Assembly: GCA_965371355.1 (NCBI GenBank) | Contig: CBDUYD010000005.1 | Coordinates: 1 to 39,136, forward strand | Length of the DNA stretch: 39,136 nt | Direction: 5' to 3' | Source of the DNA: JASJHI01 sp965371355 | Lineage (GTDB): Bacteria; Actinomycetota; Acidimicrobiia; Acidimicrobiales; Ilumatobacteraceae | Shown here: positions 33,448 through 39,136 of the stretch, one piece after another | How positions within the stretch are numbered: the first letter of the stretch is position 1 | Layout: every line of letters begins with the position of its first letter | The notes under the pieces: generated by a model | What the model was told of the DNA's origin: nothing | Databases searched by the model: none | Seen by the model: the letters and a program-made list of their open reading frames with translations, nothing else | Translations under genes and position numbers: made by a program

Positions 33448-34608
33448 TCAGTCGACCGCGTCGGACCCGACCGTGCGGAACTCGACCGTGCGGAACCCGA
33501 CTGGGGGCGAGAGGAGTCCGGCCAATTGCCGGGTGATCGGTACGAGGTCGCGCCCTGGCAGCGCGATGAGCAGATCGTCGTCGGTTGTCTCGGCGACATC
33601 GGCGACGTACGGCACGAGGTCGAGGTCGACTCCCGAGGAGAAGACGACCGTGACCGTACGGCCGTCGGCATCGGTGCCGGAGGCGATGCACGGAACCGCG
33701 TCTTTGAGGTTGCGGCGCGGCACGGGTGTCTCGGCCGCGTGGAGGGTCGCGAGTCCGACGAGTGACGGGTCGGCGATCGCCCGCCATCGCAGGAACCGCT
33801 CGCGGGCCAGCCGGTTGAGCGGATGCTGTGGGGCATCCTCGGTGCGGTGGGCGGACACCGACCGGACGACGTCGGCGAGCGCATCGACGGTCGGAACGTT
33901 GCCGTGGAGGAGTTGGAACGCCTCGCGGTCGGGTGCGCCGACGCCGACCTCGAGCTGCAGGCCGTCGGGGCGGCCAGCGGGGGCATCGACCTTGGGGGCA
34001 TCGACCCCCTCGCCGTCGCCCGCGTCGACCAGGTTGCCGACCGTCGGCTGATCGACGACGCGGCAGACCTCGAGGCCTCGCACCTCGCCCGAAACCACGC
34101 CGTGCTCGACGGCGAGTTCGGCTCCGCCCGCTTCGATCAGCCGGCGGAAGTCCAGGTGCTCCGATGCCGGCGGGGCCGACGCGTCGAGTTGTACCGGGAG
34201 CGCCGGCAGCAGCGAGCGATCGGCCGAGATCCACACGCGGATGGGCATGTCGAAGTGCGCCGCTCGCCGCGCCAGGAGCCCGCCGTCGGCGTCGTCGTCG
34301 ACGACGAGGTCGAGGGAGTCCGCTCCCTTACGGATCGACCACGCCAGCGCGGGTCCGAGCGCCCGGTGGGCGTCGCCCTCGACGAGCACCCACGCTGCAT
34401 CCTGGTGGACGACGGCCGCACCGTCGGGGAACGGGCTCGGATCGTTTCCCACCGGGACACCGCGTGCGTCGCCGATGAGGGCTCGCAGCTTGATGCCGAG
34501 CAGCCGACTACGTCGCTCGCGCGCGACCGCGTCGGGCGGCGGCTCGACGCCTCCAGGCGAGGCCGGCGGCGATGACGTGGGGGGTGGTGACGTGGGAGGT
34601 CCGGTCAG
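33448..34608 (-). CDS. Uncharacterised protein between rpmE and prfA, start uncertain
   Basis: About 386 residues if translation begins at the CTG that overlaps the rpmE stop (CTGA). No ATG, GTG or TTG occurs in frame between the rpmE stop and a GTG about 55 codons later, inside what looks like folded sequence (AAWVLVEGDAHRALGPALAWSIRKGAD follows shortly). The first ~30 residues are Pro/Ser/Thr-rich. No transmembrane segment and no known motif; it is Asp/Val/Leu-rich, soluble and ends in a short FRTV repeat. Possibilities are a non-canonical CTG start, a start inside rpmE (GTG at 34713), or a truncated protein. Its place in a translation-factor operon hints at a housekeeping role only. Confidence 0.6.
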   Translation of the reverse strand: MTGPPTSPPPTSSPPASPGGVEPPPDAVARERRSRLLGIKLRALIGDARGVPVGNDPSPFPDGAAVVHQDAAWVLVEGDAHRALGPALAWSIRKGADSLDLVVDDDADGGLLARRAAHFDMPIRVWISADRSLLPALPVQLDASAPPASEHLDFRRLIEAGGAELAVEHGVVSGEVRGLEVCRVVDQPTVGNLVDAGDGEGVDAPKVDAPAGRPDGLQLEVGVGAPDREAFQLLHGNVPTVDALADVVRSVSAHRTEDAPQHPLNRLARERFLRWRAIADPSLVGLATLHAAETPVPRRNLKDAVPCIASGTDADGRTVTVVFSSGVDLDLVPYVADVAETTDDDLLIALPGRDLVPITRQLAGLLSPPVGFRTVEFRTVGSDAVD

Positions 34609-34829
34609 TCGGTGGACGGCGCGCCCTTGCGCTGCCCGTACCGGCGGTTGAACCGCTCGACGCGGCCGCCGGAATCGACGAGCTTCTGCTTGCCGGTGAA
34701 GAACGGGTGACACTCGTTGCACAGTTCGACCGTCAGGTCGCCGTCGACGGTCGACCGTGTGGTGAACGTGTTCCCGCACGAGCACTTGACCGTGGTCTCG
34801 GTGTAGTCGGGATGAATTCCGGTCTTCAT
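34605..34829 (-). CDS. rpmE: 50S ribosomal protein L31 (zinc-binding form)
   Basis: 74 residues. IHPDYTETTVKCSCGNTF and ELCNECHPFFTGKQK are L31 signatures, with four cysteines (16, 18, 37, 40) that make the Zn-binding C+ form. ATG at 34829 with AAGGA 5-6 bp upstream. A TAACGT box about 70 bp upstream may give it its own promoter after the rho hairpin. No zinc-independent paralogue is in the window. Confidence 0.96.
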   Translation of the reverse strand: MKTGIHPDYTETTVKCSCGNTFTTRSTVDGDLTVELCNECHPFFTGKQKLVDSGGRVERFNRRYGQRKGAPSTD

Positions 34830-34898
34830 GATGATCCTTCCGTGGATGGCTGAACGGGCTGCATCGTGCCCCCGATCGTCATCCGAGATCGACGCCAC

Positions 34899-34904
34899 AC
34901 GTTA
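34899..34904 (-). promoter_or_regulatory. Possible -10 box (TAACGT) of rpmE
   Basis: TAACGT on the minus strand in the 123-bp rho-rpmE gap, giving a leader of about 60 bases that ends in a good ribosome site. No confident -35 was seen. Confidence 0.3.
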
Positions 34905-34933
34905 TCGACGGTCACACCCCGAACCACTCGGGT

Positions 34934-34949
34934 CGCGCCCGGCGGCGCG
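34934..34949 (-). terminator. Hairpin immediately after rho
   Basis: CGCGCC (34934-34939), 4-base loop, GGCGCG (34944-34949): a perfect 6-bp stem starting 3 bp after the rho stop. No T-run; it could terminate or attenuate read-through to rpmE. Confidence 0.4.
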
Positions 34950-34952
34950 CGC

Positions 34953-36968
34953 TCACATCCCGGGTTGCTTGGCGATCTCGCTGAGGAACTCGGCGTTGGT
35001 GCGGAACGTCTTCAGGCGGTCGATCAGCAACTCGAGCCCAGGTGCGGCGTTGCCCTCGGCGGCAAGCCCCGAGAGCACGCGACGAAGCTTCCAGACCATC
35101 TGCAGCTCCTTGCGGTCGAAGAGCAGTTCCTCATGGCGGGTCATCGACGCATCAACGTCGATCGCCGGGTAGATGCGCCGCTCGGAGATCTTGCGGTCGA
35201 GGCGCAGCTCCATGTTGCCGGTGCCCTTGAACTCCTCGAAGATCGCCTCGTCCATGCGGCTGTTCGTGTCGACCAGCGCGGTCGCCAGGATGGTGAGCGA
35301 TCCGCCCTCTTCGACGTTGCGCGCAGCGCCGAAGAACTTCTTGGGCGGATACAGAGCGCCGGCGTCGATGCCACCCGAGAGGATGCGGCCACTCGCCGGA
35401 GCGGCGAGGTTGTAGGCCCGGCTGAGTCGCGTGATGCCGTCGAGGATGACGACGACGTCGTTGCCCTCCTCGACGCTCCGCTTCGCCTTGGCGATCACCA
35501 TCTCGGCGACGTGGGTGTGCTCGTCACTCGGACGATCGAACGTCGACGACACGACCTCGCCCTCGACCGACCGTCTGAAGTCGGTGACCTCCTCGGGGCG
35601 CTCGTCGATGAGTAGCACGATGATCTCGAGGTCGGGGTTGTTCTTCTCCATCGATTTGGCGATCGTCTTCATCACCGTGGTCTTGCCGGCCTTCGGCGGC
35701 GACACGATGATGCCGCGCTGGCCCTTGCCGATCGGTGACACGAGGTCGATGATCCGGGCGGTCATGTTCGTCGGATCGCTGGGATCCTCGAGCTTCAGCC
35801 TCTGATCGGGGAAGAGTGCGGTCAGATCCTCGAAGTGCGGACGCTTCTTGGCCGCGTCGGGATCACCACCGTTGACGGTGTAGATCTCGAGCAGCGCCGG
35901 ATTCTTCTCGTTGCGTCCGGCGGGGCGCATCTTGCCTGTGATCTCGTCGCCCTTGCGCAGCCCGTACTGGCGCGCCAGGCGCACCGGGATGTAGGCGTCC
36001 TGCTTGCTGGGGAGATAGCCGTTGACCCGCAGGAATCCGTAGCCCTCGTCGCGAATATCGAGATAGCCCGTCACCTCGATGGGCTCGTTGCTCTGCGGCT
36101 GATCGTCATGGTCGAGCAACTCGGTGTCCTCGCCCTGGGGGCCGTCCTGGCCGCCGCGACCCTTGCGCCGGCGTCGGCGGCGACGGCTGGTGCTCTCGCC
36201 CTGCTGGTTGCCGCGGTTGCCGGCGCCCTGCTGTCCGCCGCCCTGCTGTCCGCCGCCCTGCTGTCCGCCGCCCTGTTGGCCTCCGCCCTGCTGTCCGCCG
36301 CCCTGTTGTCCGCTGCCCTGTTGTCCGCCGCCCTGCTTGTTGCGCTGTTGGCGGTCCTGCTGCTTGTCGGCCTGTTGGGATCCGGCCCGCTGATCGTTCG
36401 ACTGCCGGCCCTGACCTTGCTCGGCACGGTCCCGGCGATCCCCGGTCGGCTGCGAACCCGCTCGGTCGCCACCGCTCTCGCCGGATTCTGTCTGTGCGGA
36501 CTCCGTATCTCCGGACTCCGTATCTCCGGACTCCGTATCTCCGGCCCTCGTCTGGCCCGACCGCGGGGATCCGACTCGATCGGTAGCGGTCTCGCCGGAG
36601 GTCGTTCCGGCGGGTGTGTCGGGCGCCGCGTCGTCACCGGATGTGGCGAGCGCGATCTCCCAGTCTGCGAGGGGCTCACCGTCGGGGCCGACCGGCGTGT
36701 CGCCGGAGCCCTCCGGCGCGGTCCGCGACGGCCGCGCTGCCGTCGCGGCGCCTGGGCCGGACGGGTCGGCGCTTCGCTGCGCTGCTTCATCGCCGGGAAC
36801 GGCTGCGCCGTTCGGCGTCGGCACCGATGTGGTGTCGAGAATCTTGTCGATGATGTCCGCCTTCTTCAGGCGTGAGTTGGCCTTGACGCCGAGCGCCTTG
36901 GCCATCTCCAGAAGTGTGTCCTTGTCCTTCGACTCGAGGACGGACTGTTCGAGTGCGGCTGCGGCCAC
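34953..36968 (-). CDS. rho: Transcription termination factor Rho with long Gly/Gln-rich insert
   Basis: 671 residues against ~420 in E. coli. Residues 1-50 are the Rho_N helical domain (LEMAKALGVKANSRLKKADII). About 50-295 is a low-complexity insert: acidic Thr/Ser/Gly, three GDTES repeats (about 142-156), a QQGGG run (about 213-247), then an Arg-rich patch RRRRRRRKGRGG. The RNA-binding cold-shock domain follows (about 298-370, EVTGYLDIRDEGYGFLRV), then the RecA-like motor with PPKAGKTT (about 422-430), VLLIDERPEEV, VVVILDGITRLSRAYN and the secondary-site SGGIDAGALYPPKKFF. GTG start with AGAGGA 5 bp upstream. A 324-bp leader separates it from thrC. Confidence 0.96.
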   Translation of the reverse strand: MAAAALEQSVLESKDKDTLLEMAKALGVKANSRLKKADIIDKILDTTSVPTPNGAAVPGDEAAQRSADPSGPGAATAARPSRTAPEGSGDTPVGPDGEPLADWEIALATSGDDAAPDTPAGTTSGETATDRVGSPRSGQTRAGDTESGDTESGDTESAQTESGESGGDRAGSQPTGDRRDRAEQGQGRQSNDQRAGSQQADKQQDRQQRNKQGGGQQGSGQQGGGQQGGGQQGGGQQGGGQQGGGQQGAGNRGNQQGESTSRRRRRRRKGRGGQDGPQGEDTELLDHDDQPQSNEPIEVTGYLDIRDEGYGFLRVNGYLPSKQDAYIPVRLARQYGLRKGDEITGKMRPAGRNEKNPALLEIYTVNGGDPDAAKKRPHFEDLTALFPDQRLKLEDPSDPTNMTARIIDLVSPIGKGQRGIIVSPPKAGKTTVMKTIAKSMEKNNPDLEIIVLLIDERPEEVTDFRRSVEGEVVSSTFDRPSDEHTHVAEMVIAKAKRSVEEGNDVVVILDGITRLSRAYNLAAPASGRILSGGIDAGALYPPKKFFGAARNVEEGGSLTILATALVDTNSRMDEAIFEEFKGTGNMELRLDRKISERRIYPAIDVDASMTRHEELLFDRKELQMVWKLRRVLSGLAAEGNAAPGLELLIDRLKTFRTNAEFLSEIAKQPGM
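36226..36330. repeat. Seven tandem 15-bp repeats inside rho (QQGGG run)
   Basis: Unit CCCTGCTGTCCGCCG (plus strand) is repeated seven times; copies 1, 2, 3 and 5 are exact, the others differ by one to four bases. On the coding strand each unit encodes a Gly/Gln pentapeptide. Length polymorphism between strains is likely. Confidence 0.92.
36499..36543. repeat. Three exact tandem 15-bp repeats inside rho (GDTES)
   Basis: GACTCCGTATCTCCG occurs three times without change at 36499-36513, 36514-36528 and 36529-36543, encoding GDTES three times in the acidic part of the Rho insert. Exact identity implies recent duplication or homogenisation. Confidence 0.92.
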
Positions 36969-37013
36969 GATGTTCCTCTCTTGTCGCCTACCGCATACGC
37001 GGCCGACGACCGA

Positions 37014-37100
37014 TTAATCGACTGTTCGGGAGTCGGGGGCCGAGGGCTCTTGCACCACTCGAACGAGATCCCCAGAACAGAGTTCGCACACGACCGGCAC
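37014..37100 (-). CDS. Possible 28-residue CxxC leader ORF upstream of rho
   Basis: A GTG at 37100 preceded by GAAAGGG six bases upstream opens a 28-codon frame, VPVVCELCSGDLV... ending in TAA about 45 bases before the rho start. It contains one CxxC pair and an acidic C-terminus. The ribosome site and position recall the rhoL leader peptide of enteric bacteria, but no sequence similarity is claimed. The CxxC could bind metal in a dimer. It may be spurious. Confidence 0.35.
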   Translation of the reverse strand: MPVVCELCSGDLVRVVQEPSAPDSRTVD

Positions 37101-37181
37101 TTCGAACCCTTTCGAGGGTGATTCCTCATCCTCGGGGGAATTCGGTGTCGGGTTGCGGCCCGGTCACTCCGGGCACCACCC

Positions 37182-37211
37182 ACGATAGCCAGCTGGAGTG
37201 GAGCACCACAA
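37182..37211 (-). promoter_or_regulatory. rho: Putative rho promoter
   Basis: On the minus strand TTGTGG (37211-37206) and TATCGT (37187-37182) are separated by 18 bp. Transcription would start near 37175, giving a leader of about 205 bases before the rho GTG. Confidence 0.4.
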
Positions 37212-37244
37212 CGTCAGACCGCAATGCCGAAGCACAACCTCGCA

Positions 37245-37287
37245 CGCGCCGGCGAGCAGCAACGTCGCATCGGGCGGTGCCGGCGCG
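37245..37287 (-). terminator. Inverted repeat just after thrC
   Basis: CGCGCCGGC (37245-37253) and GCCGGCGCG (37279-37287) form a perfect 9-bp stem with a 25-base loop, starting 5 bases past the thrC stop. The long loop and lack of T-run make termination uncertain. Confidence 0.35.
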
Positions 37288-37292
37288 CCCCG

Positions 37293-38669
37293 TCAGTGTG
37301 CGGTGAGGCGCTCGACGACCGCTTCGACCGCCGCAAGGTCGTTCTCGACCGTCTCGGTGCGTTCGGGGCGATCGAGCAGGTCGGCGAGGTGGTCGGGCAA
37401 CGGCGGCCGGACTCCCGTCGCCTGTTCGACCGCGTCGGGGAACTTCGCCGGGTGAGCCGTGCCGAGCGTCACGATCGATGATGTCGGCGAGCCCGCCAGC
37501 TGCCGCGCGGCGGCCGTTCCGGTGGCGGTGTGCGGATCGATGAACCACCCGGTGTCGGCGTGTACCCGTTCGATCTCGCGGAGCGTGGCTCGATCGTCGA
37601 TCGCGATGGCGCGGAACGATCCGTCGATGTATTCCGCTCGCTGATCGGGTTCGACGTCGAGACGCCCGAGCGCCCGGAACCGCTCGAGTTGCTCGGTGGT
37701 GATCCCACCGTCCCGGCCGTTCATCTCGAAGAGCAGGCGTTCGAAATTGGACGACACCTGGATGTCCATCGACGGGCTGAGGGTCGGTGTCACGCCGTCA
37801 ATCGACATGTCGCCGTCGTTGATGAACCGCGTCAGGATGTCATTGGTGTTCGTCGCCACGAGAAAGCCGTCGATCGGTGCCCCCATCTCGCGGGCGATCC
37901 AGCCCGCCAGCACGTTGCCGAAGTTGCCGGTCGGCACGCAGAACGTCGGCGGTGCGGCGAACGTCTCGGCCGTGGTCACGTAGTAGACGATCTGCGCCAT
38001 CACGCGCGCCCAGTTGATCGAGTTGACCGCCGAGAGTCGGTTGCGTTCGCGGAACGCGACGTCGTTGAACATCGCCTTGACCAGGTCCTGGCAGTCGTCG
38101 AACGTGCCCTCGACCGCGACGGCGTGGGCATTGGGTGCTGTCACGGTGGTCATCTGGCGGCGCTGCACATCGCTCGTGCGGCCCTTCGGGTACAGCACGA
38201 CGATGTCGAGGTGCTCACATCCCGCGACGGCATCGATCGCCGCCGAGCCGGTGTCGCCGCTGGTGGCGCCGACGATCGTCACCCTCTCACCCCTCGAGGC
38301 CAGGACATGGTCGAACATCCGCCCGACGAGCTGCAGCGCCACGTCCTTGAACGACAGCGTCGGGCCGTGGAACAACTCGAGCAGGTGGTGGCGGTGGTCG
38401 AGCTGCACGAGCGGCACTACCGCCGGATGGCGAAACGTCGAGTACGCCTCGCCGCACATCTTCGTGAGGGTCGATTCGGAGAGATCCGGCTCGACGAACG
38501 GCAACATCACCTCGACGGCACGCTCGACGTAGGAGGTCGACGGAGATGCCGGGTCGAGTTGCGGCCACGTCGCGGGCATGTAGAGGCCCCCGTCGCGGGC
38601 CAGGCCGGTGAGCAGCACGTCGGCGAATCCGAGCTCGTCCGCGCGGCCCCTCGTGGAGACGTAGCGCAC
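37293..38669 (-). CDS. thrC: Threonine synthase
   Basis: 458 residues, the longer ThrC subtype (E. coli/yeast-like) rather than the ~360-residue mycobacterial type. A PLP enzyme converting O-phosphohomoserine to threonine. Visible are YVSTRGRA at the N-terminus, the PLP-lysine motif HGPTLSFKDVALQ, ATSGDTGSAAI (phosphate loop), FCVPTGNFGNVLAG and the C-terminal LGTAHPAKFPD. The GTG start lies 2 bases after the hom stop, so hom and thrC are co-translated. thrB, needed to make the substrate, is not in the window. Confidence 0.95.
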   Translation of the reverse strand: MRYVSTRGRADELGFADVLLTGLARDGGLYMPATWPQLDPASPSTSYVERAVEVMLPFVEPDLSESTLTKMCGEAYSTFRHPAVVPLVQLDHRHHLLELFHGPTLSFKDVALQLVGRMFDHVLASRGERVTIVGATSGDTGSAAIDAVAGCEHLDIVVLYPKGRTSDVQRRQMTTVTAPNAHAVAVEGTFDDCQDLVKAMFNDVAFRERNRLSAVNSINWARVMAQIVYYVTTAETFAAPPTFCVPTGNFGNVLAGWIAREMGAPIDGFLVATNTNDILTRFINDGDMSIDGVTPTLSPSMDIQVSSNFERLLFEMNGRDGGITTEQLERFRALGRLDVEPDQRAEYIDGSFRAIAIDDRATLREIERVHADTGWFIDPHTATGTAAARQLAGSPTSSIVTLGTAHPAKFPDAVEQATGVRPPLPDHLADLLDRPERTETVENDLAAVEAVVERLTAH

Positions 38670-38671
38670 GT

Positions 38672-39136
38672 TCAGTCGCCGATCACGCGGAGCAGACCAC
38701 CGACCTTGCGGACGACGTCGAGCTCGCGCAGGTCTCGCACCGTCGACTGCACGTCGGCCTCTCGGGCGACGTGGGTGATGAAGACGAGCCTCGCATCGGG
38801 ACCGTTGCCCTCCTGCTCGGCGACCCTGATGCTCACGCCGTGCTCCGCGAACACGCCGGTGACCGAGTGCAGCACGCCGGGGCGATCGGCGACGTCGAGG
38901 CCCAGCAGGTACTCGGCGGAGGTCTCGTCGATCGGTCGGATCACCGCCCGACTGAGGACACCGAGCGAGCCGTGGGTACCGCGGCGGAGGTTGATCGCAG
39001 CGTCGACGACGTCGCCATAGACCGCGCTGGCCGTCGGCCCACCCCCTGCACCGCGGCCGTAGAACATCAACGAGTCGACGAACTCACCTTCGACGAACAC
39101 CGCGTTGAAGCTGTCGCGCACGGTGGCCAGCGGGTG
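38672..39136 (-). CDS. hom: Homoserine dehydrogenase, C-terminal part (runs off the window)
   Basis: The last ~154 codons; the 5' part lies beyond 39136. The segment HPLATVRDSFNAVFVEG followed by FYGRGAGGGPTASAVYGDVVD is diagnostic for the catalytic domain end of homoserine dehydrogenase, and the last ~80 residues form an ACT domain (LGLDVADRPGVLHSVTGVFAEHGVSI...) which mediates threonine feedback inhibition. It catalyses NAD(P)H reduction of aspartate semialdehyde to homoserine. First gene visible of the hom-thrC pair. Confidence 0.96.
   Translation of the reverse strand, partial: HPLATVRDSFNAVFVEGEFVDSLMFYGRGAGGGPTASAVYGDVVDAAINLRRGTHGSLGVLSRAVIRPIDETSAEYLLGLDVADRPGVLHSVTGVFAEHGVSIRVAEQEGNGPDARLVFITHVAREADVQSTVRDLRELDVVRKVGGLLRVIGD

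Larger units (their letters stand above)
36969..37292 (-). other. 324-bp thrC-rho intergenic region: rho leader
   Basis: The longest gap in the window. From the thrC end toward rho it holds a GC-rich inverted repeat just after thrC, a promoter-like pair (TTGTGG and TATCGT, 18-bp spacer), then about 200 bases of leader with a small ACCCT/AGGGT hairpin (37106-37119), a 28-codon ORF with a good ribosome site (37014-37100) and the rho ribosome site. A long leader is expected where Rho controls its own synthesis by premature termination, as known in enterics. thrB, which occupies this position in mycobacteria, is absent. Confidence 0.6.

Noticed and set aside
37090..37125. TTCGA-containing segment resembling a tRNA T-loop
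   Set aside because: No acceptor, D or anticodon stems can be paired around it; the only structure is a 5-bp ACCCT/AGGGT hairpin.

Overview
The window is GC-rich, densely coded, and reads as chromosomal backbone of an actinobacterium. I infer class Acidimicrobiia (Ilumatobacter-like) from gene order, the GC bias, frequent GTG starts and recurrent leaderless promoters; no rRNA or other marker is present to prove it. I saw no tRNA, rRNA, insertion sequence, prophage gene, integrase or CRISPR array.

Layout. Positions 1-1216: meaB GTPase and a NifU-like protein (minus). 1243-4428: a small membrane protein, murA (minus), and an MFS transporter diverging from murA across only 22 bp. 4415-6533 (minus): a three-gene unit of a duplicated-domain unknown, a J-domain protein and an alpha/beta hydrolase. 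6597-10343: an S9 peptidase, glpX and aqpZ. 10466-20121 (minus): the F1Fo ATP synthase operon read as wecA-atpZ-atpI-atpB-atpE-atpF'-atpF-atpH-atpA-atpG-atpD-atpC, with two b-type subunits and two possible small ORFs next to atpA. 20204-21972 (minus): glyA and rpiB. 22067-29110: a thiolase-like protein, tandem GNAT, lipoprotein, nucleoside hydrolase, DPP-IV-like peptidase and TerB-like protein. 29225-30847 (minus): a deaminase and a class III adenylate cyclase. 30899-39136 (minus): hom-thrC-rho-rpmE-unknown-prfA-prmC.

The order hom-thrC-rho-rpmE-prfA-prmC ... wecA-atp ... murA is the classic actinobacterial backbone known from Mycobacterium. Here it lacks thrB between thrC and rho and tsaC after prmC, and about ten unrelated genes sit between prmC and wecA.

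The most notable features are: a PrmC release-factor methyltransferase fused to a GNAT domain resembling AAC(6') enzymes; a Rho factor with a very long Gly/Gln-rich insert built from 15-bp repeats; a MurA with Asp in place of the fosfomycin-target Cys; four tandem 15-bp repeats between atpH and atpA that encode a possible 23-residue leader peptide; a small CxxC ORF in the rho leader; and a recurring TANNNT box 6-9 bp before start codons, indicating widespread leaderless transcription. I did not find a convincing new multi-gene defence or biosynthetic system.
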